From Oscillibacter sp. PC13 (GTDB lineage Bacteria > Bacillota > Clostridia > Oscillospirales > Oscillospiraceae), in NCBI RefSeq assembly GCF_900115635.1, contig NZ_FOXE01000025.1, positions 1 through 33,413 of the forward strand: a stretch of DNA of 33,413 nucleotides, given 5' to 3'. The notes below the pieces were generated by a model. The model did not search any database and was not told the origin of the DNA. It saw only the letters and a list, made by a program, of their open reading frames with translations. The position numbers were made by a program, and so were the translations under genes. Of this stretch, positions 1 to 9,509 are shown piece after piece. The first letter of the stretch is position 1. Every line of letters starts with the position of its first letter.

Positions 1-95
1 AGAGCGAGAGCGAGAGCGAGAGCGAGAGCGAGAGCGAGAGCGAGAGCGAGAGCGAGAGCGAGAGCGAGAGCGAGAGCGAGAGCGAGAGCGAGAGC
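1..95. repeat. Hexanucleotide tandem repeat (AGAGCG)n
   Basis: Fifteen perfect copies of AGAGCG are followed by a partial copy ending at 95. The array starts at the first base of the window, so its true length is unknown. On the plus strand the three frames would read Arg-Ala, Glu-Arg or Ser-Glu dipeptides, and all three stay open past the array; the Ser-Glu frame stops near 183. It could be the low-complexity tail of a protein whose body lies to the left, or an intergenic array. Its position at the window edge also makes an assembly break plausible. Confidence 0.9.
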
Positions 96-150
96 AAGTA
101 TCGACCCGTGGCCCAAATTTCGCTCCGCTCATTTGTTCCCCTGGTCTGCT

Positions 151-351
151 ACTTGTTGGGGAGTGCCTTCCCCAAACCCTGCTGACCGGCGCTCCGCGCC
201 GGTGTTGTGGCGCAGCCGCGCCACAAAAATCCGTCAGCCCCGCCTGTTGCGTTCTCGCCTGACCAGGCGGAAATCGGAAGCCGTTTCCGCAATCGCCGCA
301 GAGCGGCGCACCCGCCGGAATAGTACACCCGCTTTGCGTCTGTACTGTTCC
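151..351 (+). other. Hairpin cluster, candidate oriT of the nested element
   Basis: No convincing gene lies between 96 and 636. Instead there are successive inverted repeats: TTGGGGA/TCCCCAA (156-162 and 169-175), ACCGGCGC/GCGCCGGT (185-192 and 196-203), TTGTGGCGC/GCGCCACAA (205-213 and 218-226) and an 11-bp arm pair with one mismatch (317-327 and 341-351). The first hairpin plus the following AACCC resembles palindromes at 14648-14666 and 22841-22860 in the ICE. The location upstream of mobC and relaxase, and the resemblance to the ICE's mobC-proximal hairpin, suggest an origin of transfer; the nick site cannot be placed. Confidence 0.45.
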
Positions 352-388
352 ATCGGGCCAATTCGACAAAACTAGACCTCAAAACGCA

Positions 389-417
389 TTGACAATACTT
401 TACATTCGCTCTATAAT
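389..417 (+). promoter_or_regulatory. Near-perfect sigma-70 promoter upstream of mobC
   Basis: TTGACA at 389-394 and TATAAT at 412-417 are separated by exactly 17 bp, a full consensus match. Transcription would start near 424 and run toward the mobilization genes, but it meets a strong hairpin at 465-496 first. Confidence 0.85.
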
Positions 418-464
418 AGTCTTAACGATGAGCGATATAAAAAGTGAATATCAGTAAAATTCTC

Positions 465-506
465 TGCACCCAGATGGTCTTGACCACCTGGGTGCATTGT
501 GTTTTT
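465..506 (+). terminator. Intrinsic terminator or attenuator in the mobC leader
   Basis: A 14-bp stem (465-478 with 483-496, one G-U-type mismatch) has a 4-base loop and is followed by TTGTGTTTTT. It lies about 40 nt after the predicted start site of the consensus promoter. Most transcripts would stop after roughly 80 nt unless the hairpin is overcome, so it acts either as an attenuator of the mob operon or as the 3' end of a small RNA. A 9-codon reading frame (428-457) with no Shine-Dalgarno precedes it. Confidence 0.7.
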
Positions 507-636
507 CCAAAGCCTGATGTTCCCTTTTCCATCGCGTAACACATCGCCCATGACAACTGAATATGGAAAACTTGAAAGGTGTATAATGGGCGAACTATAC
601 CCTAAAGGGAATTTCAAAACAGGAGGTAAAAGTTTA

Positions 637-1035
637 TTGTCCAAACGCTACAACACGCCCCACCGCACCCACATCATCAAGACCCGTGTGACCGAAGAAG
701 AACACGCCGACTTCATGGAGCGCCTGACCGCCTACGGCATGAGCCAGTCCGAATTTATCCGGCAGGCCATCACCGGCGCGACCGTCAAGCCCATCATCAT
801 CGTGTCCCCCGTCAATGACGAGCTGCTTGCCGCCGTGGGCAGGCTGACCGGGGAGTATGGGAAAATCGGCGGCAACCTCAATCAGATTGCCCGGTATCTG
901 AACGAGTACGGAGCACCGTACAACACCCTCGCCGCCGAGGTTCGGGCGGAGCTGTCCGACCTCGCTGCCCTCAAGTTCCAGGTGCTTCGAGAGGTAGGTG
1001 AAGCCATTGGCAACACTGAAACATTTAAGCTCTAA
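637..1035 (+). CDS. mobC: MobC-like relaxosome accessory protein
   Basis: This protein of about 132 residues resembles bacterial mobilization protein MobC: a basic N-terminus, a ribbon-helix-helix-like stretch (residues rich in TRVTEEEHADF followed by MSQSEFIRQAI) and a C-terminal helix with GGNLNQIARYLN, the family's typical motif. It would bind oriT beside the relaxase and help open the nick region. The TTG at 637 is preferred because AGGAGG lies at 621-626, 10 bases upstream. An in-frame ATG at 586 has only a weak AAAGG upstream and would add 17 residues. The gene overlaps the start of the relaxase by 29 bases, implying translational coupling. The product class is well supported; the start is less certain. 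Confidence 0.85.
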   Translation: MSKRYNTPHRTHIIKTRVTEEEHADFMERLTAYGMSQSEFIRQAITGATVKPIIIVSPVNDELLAAVGRLTGEYGKIGGNLNQIARYLNEYGAPYNTLAAEVRAELSDLAALKFQVLREVGEAIGNTETFKL

Positions 1036-2566
1036 AAATGCCGACTACGGCGTGGCGGAGCAGTACCTCACCTTTGAGCATGACGAGTTCACCGGCAAGC
1101 CCATCCTGGACGAGAACGGGCGGCTTGTCCCCCGTCAGGACTACCGCATTTCTTCTTTGAATTGCGGCGAGGAGGACTTCGCCGTAGCCTGTATGCGGGC
1201 CAATCTCCGCTATGGAAAAAACCAGCAGAGGGAGGACGTGAAAAGCCATCACTACATCCTGTCCTTTGACCCCAGGGACGGCCCCGACCACGGCCTGACA
1301 ATGGACAAGGCCCAGGCGCTGGGGGAGCGGTTCTGTGCCGAGCAGTTCCCCGGACACCAGGCCCTGGTCTGCACCCACCCGGACGGTCACAACCACAGCG
1401 GCAACATCCATGTCCATATCGTTATCAACTCCCTGCGGGTGGCCGAGGTGGAGCGCAAACCGTACATGGACAGAGCCAGCGACACCCAGGCCGGAGCCAA
1501 GCACCGCTGCACCGCCGCAGCCATGCGCCACTTCCGGGCCGAGGTCATGGAGCTGTGCCAGGGGGCGGGGCTGTACCAAATCGACTTGCTGGGCGGGAGC
1601 AAAAACCGTGTCACCGAACGGGAGTATTGGGCGCAGAAGAAAGGGCAGCTTGCTCTGGACACCGAAGCCGCCGCCCAGGGTAAGCCGCCCACCAAGTTTG
1701 AAACGGACAAGGAGAAGCTGCGCCGGGAGATCCGGGCCGTCCTCAACCTGGCCGTCAGCTTCGAGGACTTTGCCCAGCGGCTGTTACAGCGGGGCATCAC
1801 CGTCAAGGAGAGCCGGGGCCGGTTGTCCTACCTCACCCCCGACCGGGCCAAGCCCATCACCGCCCGGAAGCTGGGGGACGATTTCGACCGCGCCGCCGTC
1901 GGTGCCGCTCTGGAACGCAACGCCGCCCGTCCCAGCCTGGGAGCCAAGCCCAGCATCCGGGAGCAGCTTCGCCAGCCCCAGGGCGTCCAGCGCATGGTGG
2001 ACATTGAGGCCAAGAAAGCCGAGGGCAAGGGCATCGGCTACCAGCAATGGGCGTCCGTGTTCAACCTGAAGCAGATAGCAAACTCGGTCAACGTCTATAC
2101 CGAGTATGGCTTTTCCTCGCCGGAGGAGTTGGACGCCGCCGTGTCCGCCGCCTTTGCCGCTGTGCGTGACAGCGCCGCCAGCTTGAAGCCGAAGGAATTG
2201 GCCTTGAAAGAAAAAAAGGAGCTGCGGCGGCAGATCATCATCTACCGGAACACCAAAGCAGTCCGGGATGGCCTCGCCGCACAGAAAACGCCCAAGGCCC
2301 GCGCCGCCTACCGGCAGGAGCATGAAGGTGATCTTCTCCTCTCCGAGGCCACCATTCGTTTCTTCAAGGCCAACGGCATCACCAAGCTGCCCACCGTCAA
2401 GGAGCTGACGGCGGAGATCGAGGCCCTGATGTCCGAGAAGAACGCCGGGTACAATGAGTATCAGGAGCGTAAGCGGGAGGCGGACGAGCTGCTGACCGTC
2501 AAGCGGAACATCGACCAGGTGCTTCACGGTGCGCCCAGCCAGCGGAGGGACGAGCATGACCGATAA
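1007..2566 (+). CDS. Relaxase/mobilization nuclease of the nested element
   Basis: This 519-residue relaxase would nick one strand at oriT and pilot it through a conjugation channel supplied by the host ICE. The metal-binding triad motif is visible as HPDGHNHSGNIHVHIVIN near residues 126-143, and a Tyr-bearing N-terminal segment (NADYGVAEQYL) is a candidate nucleophile region. The C-terminal third is charged and helical, probably coiled coil. The TTG at 1007 is chosen because it gives an N-terminus starting MATLKH, as in relatives I recall, with GGTGA 5 bases upstream; an in-frame GTG at 998 is possible. It overlaps mobC before it and the Cys-rich VLP gene after it. It differs clearly from the ICE relaxase at 21194-22528. 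Confidence 0.9.
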   Translation: MATLKHLSSKNADYGVAEQYLTFEHDEFTGKPILDENGRLVPRQDYRISSLNCGEEDFAVACMRANLRYGKNQQREDVKSHHYILSFDPRDGPDHGLTMDKAQALGERFCAEQFPGHQALVCTHPDGHNHSGNIHVHIVINSLRVAEVERKPYMDRASDTQAGAKHRCTAAAMRHFRAEVMELCQGAGLYQIDLLGGSKNRVTEREYWAQKKGQLALDTEAAAQGKPPTKFETDKEKLRREIRAVLNLAVSFEDFAQRLLQRGITVKESRGRLSYLTPDRAKPITARKLGDDFDRAAVGAALERNAARPSLGAKPSIREQLRQPQGVQRMVDIEAKKAEGKGIGYQQWASVFNLKQIANSVNVYTEYGFSSPEELDAAVSAAFAAVRDSAASLKPKELALKEKKELRRQIIIYRNTKAVRDGLAAQKTPKARAAYRQEHEGDLLLSEATIRFFKANGITKLPTVKELTAEIEALMSEKNAGYNEYQERKREADELLTVKRNIDQVLHGAPSQRRDEHDR

Positions 2567-2915
2567 CGCCGTCCGGCTGACCTATCCGCAGTACCGGGCC
2601 GTCCGGCGATTGGTGCATGACTGCTGCAACTATGACGGCGGGAACTGCCTTCTGCTGGACGATGGGGAGGAATGTGTCTGCCCGCAGAGCATTTCCTATT
2701 CGCTGATCTGCCGCTGGTTTCGGGCGGCTGTGCTGCCTCTGGACGAAAGCCTGTGCGCCGCCCTGCTCCACCGCCGGGAAAGAAAAAAGTGCGTCCTGTG
2801 CGGTGGCTGGTACATCCCAAAATCCAACCGGGCCAAATACTGCCCGGAGTGCGCCAAGGAGGAAGAACGCCGCAAGACCCGTGAGCGGGTGCGCCGCCAC
2901 CGGGCCGCCATGTAA
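2556..2915 (+). CDS. Cysteine-rich VLP-domain protein
   Basis: This 119-residue protein has the Cys_rich_VLP signature seen next to relaxases in clostridial mobile elements: CCNY, NCLLLDDGEECVC, a central ISYSLICRWF and AVLPLD, then a C-terminal zinc-ribbon-like CVLCGGWYIPKSNRAKYCPEC. Eight or more cysteines suggest metal binding. Its role is unknown; position suggests DNA binding or relaxosome support. GGAGGG at 2544-2549 sets the ATG at 2556, which overlaps the relaxase end by 11 bases. It is close in sequence to the ICE's own copy at 20826-21197, at both protein and DNA level. Confidence 0.85.
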   Translation: MTDNAVRLTYPQYRAVRRLVHDCCNYDGGNCLLLDDGEECVCPQSISYSLICRWFRAAVLPLDESLCAALLHRRERKKCVLCGGWYIPKSNRAKYCPECAKEEERRKTRERVRRHRAAM

Positions 2916-2922
2916 CGGTTTA

Positions 2923-2960
2923 GGCCCTTGAAAAGCCCGGTATCACGGGGCTTTTGGGCC
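2923..2960 (+). terminator. Long hairpin after the mob genes
   Basis: GGCCC/GGGCC and AAAAGCCC/GGGCTTTT form a nested stem with a small asymmetric bulge. There is no clear U-run afterwards, so termination would be weak; it may instead be a processing or attenuation hairpin between the mobilization genes and tnpW. The rest of 2961-3049 shows nothing else beyond the tnpW Shine-Dalgarno. Confidence 0.4.
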
Positions 2961-3049
2961 GTCCTCAATAGGGGAGCTGTGTACTACCATTCCGGGCCTC
3001 GAAAATGGCCCTCTAAATGTCCACAACAAAAATTTGAAAGGAGCCGCCT

Positions 3050-3232
3050 ATGACCGACACCCCCAGCAAGACCACCACCCGCCGCCCGGACTGCGTGACT
3101 GAAATCCGCATGGGCAACACCGTCCTCACCGTTTCCGGCTACTTCAAGCAGGACACCACCGACACCGCCGCCGACAAAATGGCGAAAGTCCTGGAGGCCG
3201 AAAGCCGCTGCCAGATCAGCCCCGGCCCGTGA
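3050..3232 (+). CDS. tnpW: TnpW-like transposon-encoded small protein
   Basis: This 60-residue protein carries the pattern typical of the TnpW family: a polar N-terminus, then TEIRMGNTVLTVSGYFKQDTT and a helical TAADKMAKVLEAE. The family takes its name from Tn4451-type elements, where it sits next to the large serine recombinase, as here. No molecular role is established. AAAGGAG lies 8-9 bases before the ATG. The gene is followed by about 140 bases before the recombinase start. Confidence 0.8.
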   Translation: MTDTPSKTTTRRPDCVTEIRMGNTVLTVSGYFKQDTTDTAADKMAKVLEAESRCQISPGP

Positions 3233-3246
3233 CCTCCTGCCGGTAG

Positions 3247-4992
<1,746 letters not shown>

Positions 4993-5001
4993 GCCAGACC
5001 T

Positions 5002-5023
5002 ATCCGGCGAGGCCCCGCCGGAT
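5002..5023 (+). terminator. GC-rich hairpin after the serine recombinase
   Basis: ATCCGGCG/CGCCGGAT is a perfect 8-bp stem with a 6-base loop, 10 bases after the recombinase stop. A short T run (AAAATTTTT) starts 14 bases later, so termination efficiency is doubtful. It could instead belong to the element end. Confidence 0.4.
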
Positions 5024-5072
5024 GGGAACGGCAAAAATTTTTAACCTCTCCTTGCTTCTTTATCCGTAGTGA

Positions 5073-5168
5073 GCTAAGTCGCAGGGTGTTAAGCAGCTCG
5101 TCGCGGGCGGTGGTGTTGCCCTGATCGGCGTCACTCTGGTTCCCCTGCTGTCTGGTCTGCTGGGCTGA
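5073..5168 (+). pseudogene. 5'-truncated Maff2-family membrane protein
   Basis: Reading from GCT at 5073 gives AKSQGVKQLVAGGGVALIG followed by VTLVPLLSGLLG and a stop, which is the C-terminal half of the small Maff2 membrane protein normally encoded just upstream of TrbL/VirB6 in these ICEs. A TGA lies immediately before it in frame and there is no start codon, so the 5' half is missing. The break coincides with the right side of the serine-recombinase element. Whether the missing half exists left of the window decides between insertion and deletion. The role of intact Maff2 is unknown; it is a small hydrophobic transfer-associated protein. Confidence 0.75.
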
Positions 5169-5276
5169 TCGTCCCGGCTGTCCGCCAACCAACCCAACCA
5201 TAACTGTTAAATCCTGAAACCCCGCCGCGCTCTCCCGGTTCCATGCGGGAGGGCGCGGCAAAGGAGGTGAACCCAC

Positions 5277-6140
5277 ATGATAGGCGAACTCATAGGGGAT
5301 TGGATCAAAGGCATTTTAATCGACGGCATCATGGGCAACCTGTCCGGGCTGTTCAGCACGGTCAATACGAAAGTCGGGGAAATCGCCTCGGATGTGGGGA
5401 CGACGCCGCAAGCGTGGAACAGCGGCATATTCAATATGCTGCAATCCCTGTCGGACACGGTGATCGTCCCCATTGCAGCGGCGATCCTTGCCGTTATCAT
5501 GTGCTATGAGCTGATAGACATGATCGTGGAAAAGAACAATATGCACGACTTTGACACGTCCATGTTCTTCCGTTGGATTTTCAAAAGTGCTTTTGCCATT
5601 CTCATTGTGACGAACACATGGAATATCGTCATGGGCGTTTTCGACGCCACCCAAGCCGTCGTCAACCAGAGCGCCGGGGTGATTATCGGGGAAACCAGCA
5701 TTGACTTTGACACCCTCATTCCCGACCTTGAAGCACAACTGGAAGCTATGGACATCGGGCCGCTGCTCGGCCTGTGGTTCCAGACCCTTGTTGTGGGGCT
5801 GACGATGAACATTCTTTCCATCTGTATTTTCCTTGTGACATACGGAAGAATGATTGAAATTTATGCCGTGACCGCGCTGGGGCCGATCCCCCTTGCCACG
5901 CTGGGCAATGCGGAGTGGCGCGGCGTCGGCCAGAACTACTTGAAATCCCTGTTGGCGCTGGGCTTCCAAGCCTTTTTGATTATGGTGGTTGTCGGCATCT
6001 ATGCGGTGCTGATCCAGCAGATCGGACAGGCAGCGGATATATCCGGGGCCATTTGGGGCTGTATGGGCTACACGGTTCTGCTCTGCTTCTGTCTGTTCAA
6101 GACTGGCAGCATATCGAAAGCCGTCTTTACTGCACATTAA
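5277..6140 (+). CDS. TrbL/VirB6-like conjugation channel protein
   Basis: This 287-residue polytopic membrane protein would form the inner-membrane pore of the ICE type IV secretion system. Hydrophobic segments are visible at about residues 60-80, 100-120, 165-190, 195-210, 230-250 and 255-275, and a soluble stretch with GETSIDFDTLIPDLEAQLE lies in the middle, as in clostridial TrbL/VirB6 homologues. AAGGAGGTGA a few bases upstream gives a strong start at 5277. It follows the maff2 remnant and precedes an MT-A70 methylase gene in the same reading frame after its stop. Family assignment is by hydrophobic pattern and context. Confidence 0.85.
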   Translation: MIGELIGDWIKGILIDGIMGNLSGLFSTVNTKVGEIASDVGTTPQAWNSGIFNMLQSLSDTVIVPIAAAILAVIMCYELIDMIVEKNNMHDFDTSMFFRWIFKSAFAILIVTNTWNIVMGVFDATQAVVNQSAGVIIGETSIDFDTLIPDLEAQLEAMDIGPLLGLWFQTLVVGLTMNILSICIFLVTYGRMIEIYAVTALGPIPLATLGNAEWRGVGQNYLKSLLALGFQAFLIMVVVGIYAVLIQQIGQAADISGAIWGCMGYTVLLCFCLFKTGSISKAVFTAH

Positions 6141-6161
6141 CAGACAGGAGGACTACCAACC

Positions 6162-6737
6162 ATCGAGGAAGTACAAAAGAAACGATACCACATCATTTAC
6201 GCCGATCCGCCGTGGCGGTATGAGTGCAAGAAAACAGGTGCGGCGGAACATCACTATCCCACCATGAGCATTGACGAGCTGTGCGCCCTGCCGGTGGAAA
6301 CGCTGGCGGAAAAGGACTGTCTGCTGTTCTTGTGGGCCACATTCCCGCAGCTCCCGGAAGCCCTGCGCCTGATCCGGGCATGGGGCTTTACGTTCAAGAC
6401 GGTGGCCTTTGTCTGGTTGAAGCTCAACAAGAAAAGCCCCACATGGTTTTATGGGCTGGGCTACTGGACGAGAGGCAATGCGGAAATCTGCCTGCTTGCC
6501 AAACGAGGCAAACCCAAGCGCCGCAGCGCCGGTGTCCATCAGTTTATTATTTCCCCTGTGGAGGAACACAGCAAAAAGCCGGACGTAACCCGCGACAAAA
6601 TCATTGAGCTGGCGGGCGATCTGCCCCGCGTGGAGCTGTTTGCCAGACAGAAAGCGCCCGGCTGGGACGTTTGGGGAAACGAGGTGGACAGTGATCTTTC
6701 CCTGACCCCACAAGAAAATGTATCAGAAACGAGGTGA
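6162..6737 (+). CDS. MT-A70-family DNA adenine methyltransferase, no standard start codon
   Basis: The product is an N6-adenine methyltransferase of the MT-A70 family, with IIYADPPWRY carrying the catalytic DPPW motif near residue 14, then LFLWATFPQLPEAL and FVWLKLNKK and a C-terminal GWDVWGNEV typical of the family. Such enzymes in ICEs probably protect transferring DNA from restriction. Coding similarity clearly extends back to about 6162, where an ATC sits 10 bases after AGGAGG (6146-6151). No in-frame ATG, GTG or TTG exists between the TrbL stop (6138-6140) and the ATG at 6264, and a start at 6264 would remove the catalytic motif. Either ATC initiates or the original ATG has mutated. The boundary is therefore my inference. 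Confidence 0.75.
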   Translation: MEEVQKKRYHIIYADPPWRYECKKTGAAEHHYPTMSIDELCALPVETLAEKDCLLFLWATFPQLPEALRLIRAWGFTFKTVAFVWLKLNKKSPTWFYGLGYWTRGNAEICLLAKRGKPKRRSAGVHQFIISPVEEHSKKPDVTRDKIIELAGDLPRVELFARQKAPGWDVWGNEVDSDLSLTPQENVSETR

Positions 6738-6742
6738 TTTGA

Positions 6743-7180
6743 ATGGCTTATGTGACCGTCCCAAAGGACTTAACCCGCGTAAAATCCAAGATTGTGTTTG
6801 GCCTTACCAAACGACAACTGATCTGCTTCGGCGGTGCGCTTCTCGTAGGCGTCCCGCTTTATTTTTTGCTCCGGGGCCGGGTGACTGGCAGCGCGGCAGC
6901 CCTGATTATGGTGTTCGCCATGCTGCCGGGCTTCCTGCTGGCCCTGTACGAGCGCCACGGCCAGCCCCTTGAAGTGGTGGTATGGCAGATCGTCCAGTGC
7001 TGCTTTATCCAGCCCAAGGAAAGGCCCTACCAAACCGATAACGCCTATACTGCCCTCATGCGGCAGCATCAAATGGAAAAGGAGGTAAATGCGATTGTCC
7101 GAAAAGCAAAGAAACGAGCCGCCTGTAAAGCTCACCCGCGCCGAAAAGCGGGAAATACAGGCCATCATCCGCAAGTATAA
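6743..7180 (+). CDS. PrgI-family conjugation membrane protein
   Basis: This 145-residue protein matches the PrgI family (VirB3-like): MAYVTVPKDLTRVKSKIVFGLTKRQ followed by two close transmembrane helices (about residues 27-45 and 50-67), then YERHGQPLE and a basic tail. VirB3-type proteins anchor the VirB4 ATPase to the membrane, consistent with the overlap of its 3' end with virB4. GAGGTGA precedes the ATG at good distance. The C-terminal 30 residues are encoded within the virB4 overlap and are unusually basic. Confidence 0.88.
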   Translation: MAYVTVPKDLTRVKSKIVFGLTKRQLICFGGALLVGVPLYFLLRGRVTGSAAALIMVFAMLPGFLLALYERHGQPLEVVVWQIVQCCFIQPKERPYQTDNAYTALMRQHQMEKEVNAIVRKAKKRAACKAHPRRKAGNTGHHPQV

Positions 7181-9488
7181 GGGCGACGGAAAAGCCCATT
7201 CCGCACAGGCCAGCATCCCGTATCAGGCCATGTACCCGGACGGGATTTGCAAGGTGACGGCCAACACGTTCAGCAAATGTATCGAGTTTGCCGACATCAG
7301 CTATCAGCTTGCACAGGCCGACACCAAGACGGCCATTTTTGAAAACCTGTGCGATCTCTACAACTATCTGGACGCCTCGATCCACGTTCAGCTTTCCTTT
7401 GTCAACCGCAAGACCGACCCCAAGCAGTACGCCAAGAGCTTTGAGATCAAGGCGCAGGGGGACGACTTCGACGACATCCGGGCGGAGTATTCCGGCATCC
7501 TGCAAGACCAGCTTGTGCGGGGCAACAACGGCCTCACCAAGCGCAAGTTCCTCACATTCACCATCGAGGCGGACAACCTGAAAATGGCCCGCGCCCGTCT
7601 GACCCGCATTGAAACCGATCTGCTGGGCTATTTCAAGACGATGGGGGCCGTGGCTCATGTGCTGGACGCCAAGGAACGTCTGGAAGTGCTGCATGGGGTA
7701 CTCCACCCCGACGCCGAGCCGTTTCAGTTTGAATGGAAATGGCTGGCTCCGTCCGGCCTCTCAACAAAAGATTTTATTGCCCCGTCCTCGTTCCGCTTCG
7801 GCAATTCCCGTATGTTCGGGCTGGGCGGCAAGTATGGGGCCGTGAGCTTCTTAAACATCCTGTCCCCGGAACTGTCGGACGAAATGCTGGCCGACTTCCT
7901 CAACACGGAAAACGGCATTGTCGTCAATCTCCATGTGCAGGCCATCGACCAGAGCGAGGCCATCAAGACGGTTAAGCGCAAGATCACCGACCTTGACGCC
8001 ATGAAGATACAGGAACAGAAACGAGCTGTCCGCAGCGGCTATGACATGGACATCCTGCCCAGCGACCTTGCCACCTACGGACAGGACGCCAAGGAGCTTT
8101 TGAAAACCCTGCAAAGCCGGAATGAACGAATGTTCCAGATCACCTTTCTGGTGATGAACACCGCTGATACCCGGCAGAAGTTGGAGAACGATGTATTTTG
8201 GGCCGCAGGCGTGGCGCAGAAATACAACTGTTCCCTTGTCCGTCTGGACTACCAGCAGGAACAGGGCCTTATGAGCAGCCTGCCGCTGGGGGGCAACCAC
8301 ATCAAGATCGAGCGTTCCTTGACGACTTCCAGCGTGGCCGTGTTCGTGCCTTTCGTGACGCAGGAGCTTTTCATGGGCGGCGACGCCATGTATTACGGCG
8401 TCAATGCCAAGACCGGCAACATGATTATGCTGGACAGAAAACGGGCGCGGTGTCCCAACGGATTGAAGCTGGGTACTCCCGGTTCCGGCAAATCCATGAG
8501 CTGCAAATCCGAGATCGTCAGTGTGTTCCTCTGTACGCCGGACGATGTATATATCTGCGATCCAGAGGCGGAATATTACCCCCTTGTGAAGCGGCTCCAC
8601 GGCCAAGTGGTGAAGCTGTCGCCTACCAGCAAATCCTATGTGAACCCGCTGGACATCAACCTGAATTACAGCGAGGACGAAAACCCGCTGGCCTTGAAAA
8701 GCGATTTCGTGCTGTCGTTCTGTGAGCTTGTCATGGGCGGCAAGAACGGGCTGGAAGCCATTGAAAAGACGGTCATTGACCGTGCTGTGCAGGTGATCTA
8801 CCGGCCTTATCTGGCAGACCCCCGCCCGGAAAATATGCCCATCCTGTCCGACCTGCATCAAGCCCTGTTAGACCAGCATATCCCGGAGGCTGACCGTGTG
8901 GCGCAGGCCCTTGACCTGTATGTAAACGGCAGCCTGAACGTCTTTAACCACCGCACCAACGTCAACATCGAGAACCGCATTGTGGCCTTTGACATTAAAG
9001 AGCTGGGCAAACAATTAAAGAAGCTCGGTATGCTCATTGTCCAAGACCAGATTTGGGGCCGTGTGACCCAAAACCGCAGCCAAGGCAAGGCGACGTGGTA
9101 CTTCTGCGACGAGTTCCATTTGCTTTTGCGAGAGGAACAGACGGCGGCTTTCTCCTGCGAGATTTGGAAGCGGTTCAGAAAATGGGGAGGCATCCCGACC
9201 GGGGCGACCCAGAACGTCAAAGACCTGCTTTCTTCCCCGGAGATCGAAAACATTCTGGAAAACAGCGACTTCATTTGCCTGCTCAATCAGGCGTCCGGCG
9301 ACCGGCGTATCCTTGCGGAGCGATTGAACATTTCCCCGCAGCAATTACGGTATGTGGACAATTCCGAACCCGGCGAGGGGCTTTTGATCTATGAAAATGT
9401 GATCCTGCCGTTCCGCAACCCCATCCCGCAGCGCAGCCAGCTCTACAAGATTATGACGACCCGGTTAGGCGAGGGCGAAACGGTATGA
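7089..9488 (+). CDS. VirB4-like conjugation ATPase
   Basis: This 799-residue ATPase powers assembly of the transfer channel and substrate transfer. The N-terminal half matches clostridial VirB4 proteins (QASIPYQAMYPDGICKV and so on). Walker A is GTPGSGKS near residues 462-469 and a Walker B-like acidic motif is WYFCDEFHLLL near residue 670, followed by KWGGIPTGATQNV and FICLLNQA, typical of the family's C-terminal domain. The ATG at 7089 is only 3 bases after AGGAGG; a TTG at 7095 (two codons later) has the better 9-base spacing and may be the true start. It overlaps prgI by 92 bases and is followed after 21 bases by the NlpC/P60 gene. Confidence 0.93.
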   Translation: MRLSEKQRNEPPVKLTRAEKREIQAIIRKYKGDGKAHSAQASIPYQAMYPDGICKVTANTFSKCIEFADISYQLAQADTKTAIFENLCDLYNYLDASIHVQLSFVNRKTDPKQYAKSFEIKAQGDDFDDIRAEYSGILQDQLVRGNNGLTKRKFLTFTIEADNLKMARARLTRIETDLLGYFKTMGAVAHVLDAKERLEVLHGVLHPDAEPFQFEWKWLAPSGLSTKDFIAPSSFRFGNSRMFGLGGKYGAVSFLNILSPELSDEMLADFLNTENGIVVNLHVQAIDQSEAIKTVKRKITDLDAMKIQEQKRAVRSGYDMDILPSDLATYGQDAKELLKTLQSRNERMFQITFLVMNTADTRQKLENDVFWAAGVAQKYNCSLVRLDYQQEQGLMSSLPLGGNHIKIERSLTTSSVAVFVPFVTQELFMGGDAMYYGVNAKTGNMIMLDRKRARCPNGLKLGTPGSGKSMSCKSEIVSVFLCTPDDVYICDPEAEYYPLVKRLHGQVVKLSPTSKSYVNPLDINLNYSEDENPLALKSDFVLSFCELVMGGKNGLEAIEKTVIDRAVQVIYRPYLADPRPENMPILSDLHQALLDQHIPEADRVAQALDLYVNGSLNVFNHRTNVNIENRIVAFDIKELGKQLKKLGMLIVQDQIWGRVTQNRSQGKATWYFCDEFHLLLREEQTAAFSCEIWKRFRKWGGIPTGATQNVKDLLSSPEIENILENSDFICLLNQASGDRRILAERLNISPQQLRYVDNSEPGEGLLIYENVILPFRNPIPQRSQLYKIMTTRLGEGETV

Positions 9489-9509
9489 CAGACAAGGAGG
9501 TGACGCCCT

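Noticed and set aside
1..95. CRISPR or origin iterons
   Set aside because: The unit is six bases with no spacers, so it is a simple tandem repeat.
133..375. Possible 80-residue gene left of mobC
   Set aside because: It starts at TTG without a ribosome site and runs through the hairpin cluster; its composition is that of non-coding GC-rich DNA.
582..587. TATAAT as a second mobC promoter
   Set aside because: No acceptable -35 lies 16-18 bp upstream, and the base before TATAAT does not give an extended -10. It may be chance.
5277..6737. TrbL-methylase fusion by stop readthrough
   Set aside because: They share a frame, but a clear AGGAGG between them indicates separate initiation, so readthrough is kept only as an alternative.
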